In this document: positions 23,591 to 36,200 of the stretch, piece by piece
Layout: each line of letters starts with the position of its first letter
How positions within the stretch are numbered: the stretch's first letter is position 1
Assembly: GCF_018320785.1 (NCBI RefSeq)
Contig: NC_054877.1
Location: 19,884,329 to 19,948,328, forward strand
Direction of reading: 5' to 3'
Length of the DNA stretch: 64,000 bases
Source of the DNA: Cheilinus undulatus
Lineage: Eukaryota > Chordata > Actinopteri > Labriformes > Labridae
Translations under genes and position numbers: made by a program
The notes under the pieces: model-generated
Database searches by the model: none
The model's input: only the letters and a program-made list of their open reading frames with translations
What the model was told of the DNA's origin: nothing

Positions 23591-24450
23591 TGTAAGATGG
23601 CAGTTCTAATTATCACAGCATTACCTCACAGTCTGGATTTAAGGCCAAGATCTTTTTTTTTTTTTTTTTAAGATGGGTAAACCCACTAAATACGTTACAA
23701 ATTCCCAGAGAAAAGCTGCTGCAGAGGACATACAACTCTTGAGACATTATGTCATCTCTGTTTGAGGAAGAGGGGTTTTCTTGACCAATTATGGTTATTT
23801 TAATGTCACCTGAAAGGGCTGCACTCGTCACTTTTTCTCCAGGAATTGAGCACTTCTGTTATAAAACACAATTAGAACTGAATAAATATGCTGAGACAAA
23901 GAGAAACCATCCCCATTCTCTTTTTGAGCCTATGGTTAGGGAACATTGTCCTCTTGATGTCACCTGTAAAGCACATTACTGCCACCACCTGTCCATATTA
24001 CCTTATTTAAGATATTCAATTCAAAGCCCTCAGAGAGCTTTCAACACATCTATTTTTTAAAGGGAAACCAAACCATCTTCGGTGTTCTCCTTGATGAAAC
24101 CATATTGGATAAACTTATATGAAGGTCTTACTGTAATCTTAGCAAGTAAAGCAAATTGATAAACAAGCCTAAATCAGATACATGTACACTCTGCAGACAA
24201 CTACAGTACATATTTGTTTTCTTGGTCTTGGCAGACTCTCTAGAATAATCACTCTTGGTTTTAAACAACTTTATATTTATGTTTTAAGATGTAAACCATT
24301 GCATTTTCTTATGGAAACACTAAGAAAACATACATTTGTGCGTTTTTATTTCTTTGAAGATATTAACATTTTGCTCGTTTCGTCAATATTTGGTTTTTGT
24401 GTTTTTTAAACTCATCAGAGGAAACCCAGTGATGTAATCTCAGGGTATCA
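23591..24450. other. Spacer without recognisable gene
   Basis: A T-run lies at 23652-23669. No gene or named element is seen. Confidence 0.45.
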
Positions 24451-24452
24451 TA

Positions 24453-25560
24453 CAGTGCTTATGTAAAATGTTCATCCCCTTTGATGTTTGACCCTTTCAC
24501 TACATTGGTTTTATAAATCAATCATGGTCAATATAATTTGGCTTTACCGACAAAAAAAACTTTTTAATGTCAAAGTGAAAACAGGTCTCTACAAACTAAT
24601 GTCCATTAAATAAAATATGAAAATGTAAAATAAGCGACTGCATAAATATTCATCCCCTCCAAGTCAGTATTTAGTAGTCACCTTTGGCTGCAATCACATC
24701 ACTGAGTCTGTGTGGATAGATCTTTGTCAGGCTTGCACATCTGGACACTGCAATTTCACTCCATTCGTCTTTGTAAAACTGCTCAAGCTCTGTCAGGTTG
24801 CACAGGGATTGTTTGTAAACAGCCCTTTTCAAGTCCAGCCACAAATTCTCTATTAGACTGAGATCTGGGCTTCAACTCGGCCACTCCAGAACATTCCCCT
24901 TGTTGTCTTTAAACCATTTCTGTGTAGCTTTTGCTTTATGCTTCTGGTCATTGTCTTGCTGGAAAATAAATCTCCTCCCAAGCCGTAGTTCTTTTACAAA
25001 CGGAATAAGATTGCCCTCCAGAATTTGCCTATATTTTGCTGCCTTTATTTTACCCTCTACATTTACAAGCCTTCCAGGACCAGCTGCTGAGAAGCATCCC
25101 CTCAGCATGATGCTGCCACCACTGTGCTTCACAGTGAGGATGTCGTGTTTCTGGTGATGTGCAGTGTCTTGCCCGATAGCCAAAAAGCACCATTTTGGTC
25201 TCAGACCAAAGAACTTTCTTCCACTTGACCATGGAGTCTACATGCCGTTTGGTGAACTCTAGTTGAGATCTAATGCGAGTTTTCTTCAACAGTGGCTTTC
25301 CATTTGCCACTTTCCCATAAAGCTTTGACTGATGGAGAACCCGGGCAACAGTTGTTTTATGCAGTCTCTCTCGCAACTCAGCTGCTGAAGCTTGTAACTC
25401 CTTCCCCTGACTTATTCTTTTCTCTGAGTTGCTTGGAGTGTTATTTGTCATCATGGTGTAATGGTAGCCAGGAATACTGATTAACCAGTGACTGGACCTT
25501 CCAGGTACAGGTGTCTTGATACTACAATCATTTGGGACATATTCACTGCACTAATCCCTT
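24453..25560 (-). mobile_element. Tc1-like transposon, 5'-truncated, transposase on minus strand
   Basis: The left terminal repeat begins CAGTGCTTATGTAAAATG after a TA (24451-24452). The minus strand carries transposase remains: LHKTTVARVLHQSKLYGKVA, LWSETKMVLFG (family LWSDETKIELFG, catalytic Asp missing), [20 protein letters not shown] and FQQDNDQKHKAKATQKWF (second Asp kept, Pro replaced). At least one frameshift splits these into two overlapping frames. The other terminal repeat is absent: homology ends near 25560 after 'ggtgtcttgatactacaatca'. Same family as the full-length copy at 61263-62495. Not functional. Confidence 0.85.
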
Positions 25561-27228
25561 TTTAAGAGACTATTAACACTAATGGCGTCATTACAGCAGA
25601 TATTAGGTATTCACAACTGATATATCATCTGTAAATATATAGGTGTTGTGAACAATTAAGTAGGCGGAATTTTAGGCTGGACCATCAAACCTGCATCAGC
25701 TTAAGTCTCTTTTGGTTCTTGTTCCCTACTTTAAATTGAAAAATGTTTTAAGGACTGTGATGTGTTTCTTCTAAATTCTTAAACTTTAAAGTGCATTTGC
25801 AAGACTGAAGTTTAAGGTCCGAACTATATCTATATATTGTAATCGACAGCAGTATTTAAATCAAAATAATTTTGAAATAAACGCATGTCAGATATAGGCA
25901 TGTATCTAATATCATACATCCAAAATAAATAAGTAAGTCTGATAAGGAATAGCCTACTTATCAAACTAAAGCTGCCTTCAACAATTATTTTACTCTGATT
26001 AACTGTGGGTTTCCTAAATTCACTGTTAGTTTGTCAGGTGTATAAAGTGTAAGAAAGTGACAGTGTTGATTGAAGTTTCCCAAAGCACAAGATGACATTC
26101 TCGTACACATCCTCACGCAATCTTCAGTTTCATGTAAAAGACAAGTGAAGGAACCAGAAAGTAGTCACATTTTTGAAGCTGGATATAAAGAATTTCCACT
26201 TCTTTTATATATAATCAAATAGATTGATTGATTACAAAAATATTTGGTGAATACTTTACTCACTGCTGTTGTATTCCATATCACAGCTGTGTGGTTAATT
26301 CAGAAATGTAACAAAAGACCAAGCAGAATCTCCCTTGGTTTTGGTGGTTATATTTCAACATCAGCATATTTTCTTGGCAGCATATAAAAAAAGAGAGGAA
26401 ACAATGACTACAGCTAAATCAGTCTCTAAGCCATCTCTGTACAGTGTAGGTCCGACTGATGAGATGTACCACCCTTCGTTCATTCCCTTCTGTATCAAAA
26501 GTTGAAATCCAAAAAACAATCTACTAGTCTCTAATGAACCCATAGAAACTTGAGTAAAAATGTGCAGATCAACCAGAATTCTGTCAGATAAACATGACAA
26601 GTGTGTCACAAAGTCCAACAGGAGAGGTTTTCCTTTTTACTTGTAAGTTTCTGACCTTAACTCAAAGGTCCCACCCTCAGAACAAATATAATTCCCCTCT
26701 CCATGACCATGCGAGAGACCAAATTTGGGTCAAAATCAATGGATGATCCTCCCTTTACCTGTCCTCCAGGTACAGAGAAGAGCTACAAAATTAACTCCTG
26801 ACATTAATTGTTCTGTCTGGGCGGTAAAGTCTTTTTGTACGCGTCCCTGTTGCCTCATCATCAGTAAGTAGGACATTAATTGTTCTCTTTTTACTTGAAA
26901 TAAGCTATATGTTATATTCTGCCATGATGTGCCTCAGTTTTCAGAGCAAAATGAGGCTAGCATCAGTCATGAATATATCATTTCAGAAAATTAGAGTTCT
27001 GGCATCCCTGAAACCTTACTGGCCAATTGTAGACACTACAAAGGGATCAGCAGGGACGTCAGTATTTAGACTAGTGCCGTGGCGGGGAAAGTAGTCCATC
27101 CACTAAGAACTGTCATGAGAAAAACAGGGCCCAATTCCAGGAGAACAGAAGGTTATGGGATCATCATCTGTGAAAGGGTGAGGTCAATCAGAGATACAGA
27201 CAAGCAACAGTGAGTGTGTCCGACAAGG
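25561..27228. other. Spacer and probable 3' UTR of ubxn7
   Basis: Sequence downstream of the ubxn7 stop on the minus strand. The frame at 26361-26618 has no recognisable domain and probably lies in the 3' UTR. I found no convincing AATAAA on the minus strand here, so the UTR end is undefined. Confidence 0.4.
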
Positions 27229-30200
27229 CTAGTTCCTCTCCTGCACAAATACAGTTTCCTGTGGACAAAGCCCCGCCTCCTCTAGAGTGATGTCATAGTC
27301 CAAGTGGGTCAGCTTCCTCCTGGGAAAGTTGGTGACGAGTTCGAAGCGTTCGTTAGGGTAGCCTTTAGACTGGACGTGTCTTACCAGGGCCTTAAAGTAA
27401 GAAGGACAGACACAATGATCAGTAACCATGTGGTAATAATAACCATGCACTTTAAAAAAAAAACATGCTTCTTCTGCCTAAAGCAATAACCATATGTCTG
27501 CAGTAATAAAATCACTTGACGGGTCAAATAACAAGATGAAAAAAATGACAGATCAGGCCTTATAAATAAACTTAGCCTAAGTTGTTGTCTTAAGAGCGTG
27601 TCCTAATAGCATGTAATTGTCAGATATGGTTTTGCATAATGCATCATCATATGCCTGTTGTCCACAGTGTATGCCTGTTGTCCACAGTGCATCTGTTACA
27701 TATCTTATTCTCTACCCCTTGAATATGAGTTTCCCCTGTAAAAAATATGACATCTTGCTCTTTTATTATAAAGGTTGAGAAACATATAAAGTGTGTTGCT
27801 TTGTATTAACGAGCTTTTTACAGAGGTTAACTAAAAAGATTTGCCTAACACAAGTCAGAGTGCAAGATGCAAGGGAGGATAGAATACACATTTTCAAAGA
27901 TTTATTTTTGGGCTTTTTATCCCTCAATTATAGAGAGGTAGGACAGAATCAAGGATGAGAAAGTGGGGAAAGACAGATAGGAAAGGAGTCATATACATTA
28001 AATGATTACAATTAATAATTAAAAACAAGAGCATCCCTTTTATTTTTACTTCACCAACATTTTCATCCCTTAATGTGTAAATTCATGTGCAATTTTGATG
28101 CTTTAAAAGTCAAATCAACTATATTCTCATCACATTAATTTTTATCACTTTTTGTTAGTTTCAACATTGAGGCCTCATCCTTAAATAATAAATGAAAATG
28201 CCTATGCTGTTAATGATAAATGTTAACAATAATTTTTAAAAACTGCCACTATTTTCTTTTAATTGAAACAATTTTCATCAAATCAACCTCAAATTAATTA
28301 GATCAATTTATAATTTACCACTTCTTTTTTTATATTCAAATGCATTTTATCTCCTCATCATCTAATTCACAAGTTTTTATCACCTCCATCTTTTTTTTGT
28401 TACTTTTACCCTTCATAAAAAAGCTTTGTGAAAACATTCCCCTTTTTACACCCTGTAAAACACTCCCATTATCTTATCCATCTTCCTCACCCCTTGTTCT
28501 TCATCCATGACTATGCGAGCAGCAGAAAGGAAATTAAAAAGGGAGTGAAAACAGCATTTTTTTTTTCATCACATCACTTCTTGCTGTGTTGCTTACAGGC
28601 TGTTGGGACAAGCTAACAGGAATGCCTGTAATCACGCTGATGCTGACGCTTGCTTGCGCACATGTTGTAAGAACATGCTGTCAGAGCTACATGGCTCAAC
28701 TATAGTGTCGGTGTAAAGACAGGATGCATAAAGTGTAGTCTTACCAAAAGTTTTGCTTTAGATGACAAGGATATTTGTTCTCTCTGTCCATCTGGGTATC
28801 GAAGCATCAACCTGGCTTTGGGACCTACAGAAGGGAAAAAAGCAGTTACCATCTTTCATCCATCTAAAAAAAATGATCAAAGACCCAGTTTTTGACTTTT
28901 GATTGATTTTAACCGTGTCATCAATTTGCTCAGTCAATAGTGTCGAAAAGGTTATAAGGGATGGACCTCCATTAAAATCTCAGGGAGGTTAAGGGTTGAA
29001 CATCAGAAAAAAGTGCACAGACAAAAAGACACTGAGGAACTGTGCACAACCTTCACTGCAGTGACTGCATGGCAGAAAACACATGTCAAAACCCAAACAA
29101 AGATACGAGCATGTTGTGCATGCATTGTGTATACATGAGTTATATGGATTTTGATGACCTCCTACAGGAAGAAGGTCAGGCTAAAAACCTTAAAATCCAC
29201 ACTGAGAGAAAATCTTACAGCTTGCATTTATTCATTTAAACCAATCACAATGTTTTTTAGGGTGATAGCACAGCCAAATTAAGACACTCGTTCTGGTGAA
29301 GTACTTTCTAAGAGTACCTCATCATTTGCCACTTTACTGCAATCCAAGCAGAATGTTTAGGGACTTCAGAAATGGGTAGCTTATCCAACATTCAAAGCAT
29401 TGTATGAATTATAAAAGCACTCTTTTTAACTCACCACACTTTATTTAGATTTTTTTTTTTTTTCAAAAATCAGATCCATTAAGACTGGACAAGTCTCTCT
29501 GACCTGAAATCAACAATATTAACCTCTCTATTAGTAGGGCCCTATAATTTCCGTGTAAACGGAATCGTGGACGGAATCACAGAATTGGACAATAAAAACG
29601 GGATCTACTATTTAATGTGGAAATCACGGAAATTGAATGAATTTGACTGAAATGCATTGTTTTTATTTTGGAAAGAGGAACTTATATCTGGGGAATATTA
29701 TCCGGGGGATCACTAAAGCGGAGCACAACTTGTGCCTCACTTCACAAACACTCACCCCGCCCCCTCTGAAACAATACAAAGCATGTCAAAGCAGCTGTAC
29801 AGCACACTGGCAAACATTACGTAGCTCAACACTGGGCAGTACCGTGCAATATAATGTTGCTCCTACAAGAAAACTCATCTGTGCTTGGAGTTATTTAATC
29901 TCACCTCAGCAGAGAGTCAAGGAGAGAGAGAGAGGTGTGTCTGTGCACGAGGCACACCGCTGAAGTCACAACTTGAAGACCTGCTCACCTCTCAAAGGCT
30001 TCAAACTTGAGTCGGACGGACTCGAGATTTTACGAAGTCTTGTAGCCTAAATGATGCTACATTCGAGTATCAGTTAGCCAAATAATCCCTCCCGTAGATA
30101 CTGTGGTTCCCCTTTGGTTGCTTAATGAGCCAACAGGTGTCCACATTTACTTAGCAGTCTGATATAAGGCAGACGGACAGACAGCAATGTATGGAGGGAG

Positions 30201-33200
30201 ATGAAGAGAGAACCGTTACAGTCAGGAGTAAAACACAATGCGGCATCAAACTGCATTCGTTGTTGTTTTCTGGAGACTCACAGACATGCCCTTTCAAACG
30301 CCCTCATACCACAGACAACTCACATGTGTCTGACATGTTGACATACCGTTGTCATCAGGACAGTCTTCTTCACAGGTTTTGGTGCTGCTGGTTTTGGAGG
30401 ATCCGGCTCTTTCTGCTTCAGGGGGGCAGTGGTTCCCTCCAGAGTCTGCATCAGATTGAGAATGACGAGAACCAGATGCTGAGGGCTCAAGGTGGTTCTT
30501 TTTGCTCTCCTCCTTCTTATGACTGTGGTTGTTTTCTTTGTGTGGGGACTTTCTGTGGGAGGAAGAAGAAGTGGAACTATCTGGGTGTAGACGCTGCTGA
30601 GCCGCTGTCGATGGGAGGAGCAGGTTGTGTTTGCTGGTGGAACTTTTCTCTTCGTGGGGTCCTGGTGTTTCGCTGTCTGAGCCATCCACAGAGATGGGAC
30701 CCTCGCTGTCAGAGAAAGGCTCTGCATCTGATTCGTCGTCTGATCGGGGAGAATCGGGAGGTTCGGGAGCATTTGAGGACTCGTAGTGGGTTTCCTGTAG
30801 GGAGGCTCGGATCGCTGCCTCCAGCTGACTGTCTTCACTGGCGTCAATCAGACTCTCCTGGAATACAAAGTACAGTGTGTGGCTTTAGACGAACAAATCA
30901 AAGAGCTGGGGAAAATAAAATCAATGCGTGGCACTAACAACATGAAACGTATGTATGCGAGTACAGTTACTCTGATGATAGTTTGACAATCTTAAGGGGT
31001 TATGATAAACACTAAGAGGACAAAGCATGTGTAAATTTGATGAATTATCAGAGATATGATATATAGATGGTCAAGCTCATAGAATCAGACAGTTTTATTT
31101 CTAGCATTAAAACTGTAAATGAAATATAAGAAATGGCCATTTTTTACATGTAGCCTTTTAGATCAGGAGAAGACAAAGAAATTGTATTTTAATATAAAAT
31201 AACCAAAACCATGTAACAATGGCTTCAGTTGATAAAAAAAAATACTTATGTGAGATAAGAGACCCACAGAGCGAGCTCTTTTGGCTGGGGGTGCATGGCA
31301 GGAAGGCCCATCAAGCTGTCCGTGCTCTGCCAGGAAACCAGTTGCCTGCTCCAGAAACGACGCCACATCCAGCTGGTTCCACTCCACCATTTTCTGACCT
31401 GAAGTGAACATACCAACACTCTGTTGTGAATATCACAACTTATAAAAGAAGCTCTTTAGAAGTCAGAGCTGATATACATTGATGCAGGAATTGAACTACT
31501 TACACAGCTGAGGTGAGATACATTTTGTATCTCAGGGTTACAGATAACAGCGCAAATCAATTTTTTTCTTTGTTTTTTAATCCAGTGAAGAACTAATTTA
31601 TGGCGTGTATCTATCCTAATGCTTGATTATGCATCTACTCAGTCAAACAACAAATTAATGTATGCACGCATGAAAGCATATGCTGCCATTTTCAAAATAA
31701 CTAAAGCAAGTTTACCAAGCTCACTCACCTGTACGAGGATCAAGGATGGAAATATAAGGGAACTTGTTTAGCTTATAGAACTGGATGTATCTTTGTCCCT
31801 CTTCACTGTCATGATATACCTGTATTGAAAAGAAAAGGCAGAGTGAAACAGAGAGGAAACTTTCAGAATGAGACAAGTTAGTAAATGTAAGCGTTACCAG
31901 GCTTAAACCTTGCCATGAAAAGATTCTATGTGCTCTAAGTGAGTTGTAAACAGTAGCAGAAGAAGGCTCTGCATTATCAACTACAACTTTTCACTGACCA
32001 CTCCATTTTCATGTCATTTCATTTTGGGTTCTCTTGATAAGTGAAAGGCTGTCAGGCTGTCAAGGAGAAATAGGTAGGGATGAGGGTCAGACCACAGCGT
32101 GGCTGTAAAGTTGCAAGTAGGGCTGAATTATCAAAAAACCCACCTTTTTTAAACACAAGCCATGTATTCAGTCTGTATACATCATCTGACTAATCAGATG
32201 GTGCCTTGGATATGCTGGTCGATCAAGTGAAGCTCCAGTTGTCAAACATACTCCCCTGAGTAACTGGGTGTAATTCATAGTAATTTCATTCTCATAAATT
32301 GGTTTTAAAAATTTTGGGGGGCTTTTGCCTTTTAGATAGAAGAGCTGAAGAGAGATAGGAAATATGGGGTGAGAGTTGGGAAAAACATGCACCAAGCATG
32401 GATCTGGGTTTTATTTTACAACCAGTGCGCTGAGGGCTTTAGCCTCTGTATATGAGTGTATGCTCTGCCAACTGAGCTAAATCAGAGCCCAAGACTTTAT
32501 GTACTGACATAGGTGTGGTAGTGATGTTAACTAGTGCGATGGACGATCAGGAGAGAAGAGCAGGAAATATGGAATATAAAGACTGTGTGGGGCGGGAAAG
32601 ACCACACATTGCAACCGTTACTGTGTAAGACTTGCTGAGTGGTTGTGGCTACTTCCAGAGGAAATTTGCCAAACCTCTATCACAAGCTGCACCACAGCAA
32701 TAAAGAAGTACAAAAAACCGTCAGAGCTATTCAAAGAAATCCAAAAAGTTGAGTAGCAGCTAATCAATAACTTTGCTATCATTACAACAAACAACATTAA
32801 TGCTACAAAGATGGCAAATTTCAGTGACTTTGCTCAAGAGGGGGATTTAGTTGTACTTCATGCTCTTTTAGAATAGTGTTCCTACTTAATTTATTTTTCC
32901 TCATCGTATGTTAGACAAAATTATAAACTATTTAGAAGGAGCAGTGTGCTGCTTGTCACTGATAAAGCTGGGTATCTATTAAAATAAGCAGAGAGACTTT
33001 AGAGCTAATTATCTCATCATGCTTGTTAATTCAATGCAAATTTTTTGTTGTGATTTTGAGCATCATTGTCACACAATGCTTATTTTCTCTTATTGTTCAG
33101 GCTTAGTTACAGCCATGGCTAGAGGGTGAACAAAGAAAAAGCAGAGCAGATCCAAAACTTTAAGGTTCTGTGCACTGGAGCTTCCCATTATATCTTGGTT

Positions 33201-36200
33201 CTTTATGTTTTTGATAATTAGTCTTCATGCTATTAGTGGAAAGGATGTCCAACCCAGACTATATCAAATGCTGCTGGCTCAGGGCTCAGTCCTTCATTGG
33301 AGCAGGGCTGAGCTTGATGCTTCACCAGAAATGCGCTAAAATGCACAAAGAGAGCGGATTTGAGAGACAACTAAATGCTGGCTACTGTTAACATTCTAGC
33401 CTTAGTAGTGTGTCATCGAAATCCTCTATTTTCAGGGTTTTCAAAAGGCCAAAACTGTTCACATCTTTTAATTGTAAATGTAACACTCAAACATACTTAA
33501 ACATTTTTCTTTTGCACACTTGCTTCAGCCAACAGGAAAATTATGAAGCACAGGTTTCCCTACATTTAGAAAAGGTTGTGTTGCTGCACAGACACCTGTT
33601 TCATATCAGCAACTTCAGACAATGACAGCTCAACGTGACAAAAAGATTAAAGGAATAAAAAAGAAGCCATGTATGCCAGAATCTGAAATTGCATACCTGC
33701 CAGAATATGAAGTGCTCTCTGATGATGTTCTTCACAGCATCATTACTCCAAACATCCCTGTTCAGGCACTGGCAGGCAAAGTCTTGAACATTTTGAATGT
33801 TGATCATGAGCCACTTGTTCTCCAGCTGCCCGCAGTCTTTCGCCTTTAAGAACAATAAAGGAAATACAGAATCAGAAAAAAATACTAAAAATAAGGCTGG
33901 ATGAAGTAAAAAAAAAAAAAAGAAAGATTTAAAGTCAAATTTGTTGACAAAGTGCCAGGTTATGTACATTATTTAAAAAAAAAAACAACACCAGCTGAGT
34001 TTTGTAAATAATTTGATTGCATTTCCAACCAGAGAGAAAGGGAGGCACCCCTGATCTCATATCTGTGATCTACAGTCACCATCTGAAATATCTCTGACAG
34101 TTCACACAAGCTGAATAAAGACGTGTGATGTAACGTGTCCGGTGAGTGACTCCTCACCGTCTCAAAGCTGCCTTTGTGCATGAGCTCAATGGGAGGACGG
34201 AAAAGGTCTGCCAGGGTGCTCAGTTTCTTATCCACCGTACCACCATTACGCAGCTCCTGTTCCTGTCGGACTAAAAACACAACAATTATTGCTACTTTTG
34301 GAGGCAAAAAGACATGACTGATTGCCTTGTTGGCTGTGACTCTGCAGCACTAAGAGGTACCACATATGCGAGCAAACAGATTCTTAAAGCTGGGATAGCT
34401 TGAATTAACTCACTTGTTTCAGTCTGGAAGTCTCGGAAACCATCAAATATTGATCGGGCAGGTCGCCTTCGCTTTGGCACTGCACATAAAAAAGACACCT
34501 TACAGAAACAGTACAACTAGTAGCATGGGTTTTGTTTAAGGTCAGTTTGCATGAGGGTGGAGAAGAGAAGAAGCAGGCTATTACCTCCAAACAAGGGTTC
34601 TGGTTCAACCAATATGTCCTGCTTCTGGGGAATGGGTGCTCGCACTTCACTGAGACAAAAGGAAACAAATATAATCAGCCAAGTCATAAAGGTGCACTCT
34701 GATCTTTCACTTTGCTCAAAAATTTTCTACTATTTCACTGTTAGAAACTCTAAACCAAGAGAGAAGTTTGGGAGTCGGAGCAGTTAAATGACCTGGTCTG
34801 AGGACAGCTGTATTGACTTGTTTTCTGACTGAAGTTTGTGAAGACAGAATGATCTTACTCTGAAGGGGGAGCTCTGCTGCTTGAAGCTGCTGAGCTAGAG
34901 CTGGTGCTGGGCTCTTCTGCAATCCCTCCACCATCCAGAAACATTGTCACCGCCATCTCCAGGTTGTTGTTGCATGCCTCCAACATGTGTTTTCCTACAC
35001 TCTCAGTTGCCCCTGAAAATGAGGTTGAACATATGCAAATTGATGTTTAAAAATATTCATAAATTCAGCTTTGATAAGACTAACACCATCAATGCCATAA
35101 ATACTGAACATTTGAAATTTAAGTTGTGTAATGTATCATCAGCTACACAACAGAACTTGAGATTTAAATATTGAAAGTATTTATTCTAGGAAGATATTAA
35201 GAGTTTCTCTACTAAATTCCTTCTTATATTAAAACATTGATCACTATTGGAAAAAAAAGGTTTGCCATCGATGAATTTAAGGAATGATGGTTTAACATAA
35301 TATCATAATATCAGCCCTGTAGACAGACATCTCTGCAAATAACGTAGCATAAACCAATGTCTGTAATAGATTAATATATGTTGTCTACTTTAATTCCTGG
35401 CATCTAGCACACCAAACCTCTGTTTAAGAGAAGTGTTTTTGAGTGGAAGGAGTGACCTGGTGGGTAAGTTCTGATCTGTTTTTGGGGTGAAATATGAGCG
35501 AAATAAAGACAATAAAGACATTTTGACCAAAAGCAGCGATGAAAACATCAGAACTGTATCAGCAAACAGCTAAGAATTTTATTTTAAACATCAGTATCTG
35601 CTGTGATTTTCACAATTGTGCATCTCTCATAAACTTTACTCTGAAGTGGCAACTTGCATCTGGACAGTATTATTTTGACAGGATATACAGTGCTTGACAA
35701 ATTTATTAGACCACCCTAACCCTAACCAAAGTAAGGTTTATGCCACAGCTGCCCTAAATTAACAGCATTGGTTAATACCAATATAATTTTTTATGTTTCT
35801 GCAATGGTTAATACACCAATATGTAGAAGCTCTTTAACCCAAATGATATTTTTAATGCTAAAATATAATTATTATTGTTATCCATAAAAAAAAAAAAAAA
35901 AGAGTTTTAGTGGTTGAATGTCATGCTTGATTCATTCTGACTTCTCAGAGAAGCCCAGTGAGCCAGCTCAATTTTTGGGTGAATTCAGTTTGAAATTCCT
36001 CATTCCTGTTCAAAATGGTAAAATGTGGAGAGCTCACTGAAAATGAAAGAGTCCCCATTAAAGCACTTCATGATGCTGGATGGTCTCTGAGACAAATATG
36101 ACAGGTGGTCTAATAAATTTGTTAAGCACTGCATACAGAAAATCTGTTATTGAATGTAATACTTTTAACGACCTTCGACAAGACCCTCCTCATATACAGT

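Noticed and set aside
26361-26618. Minus-strand frame of 85 codons downstream of ubxn7
   Set aside because: Probably within the 3' UTR; no recognisable domain.
30191-30937. Long plus-strand reading frame (248 codons)
   Set aside because: It is the reverse complement of ubxn7 exon 9, which has clear UBXN7 homology and splice sites on the minus strand. The plus frame has no known domain.
32450-32490. tRNA gene on the minus strand
   Set aside because: Only an A-box-like head is present. No anticodon arm or T arm closes and the B-box is poor, so it is the head of a SINE.
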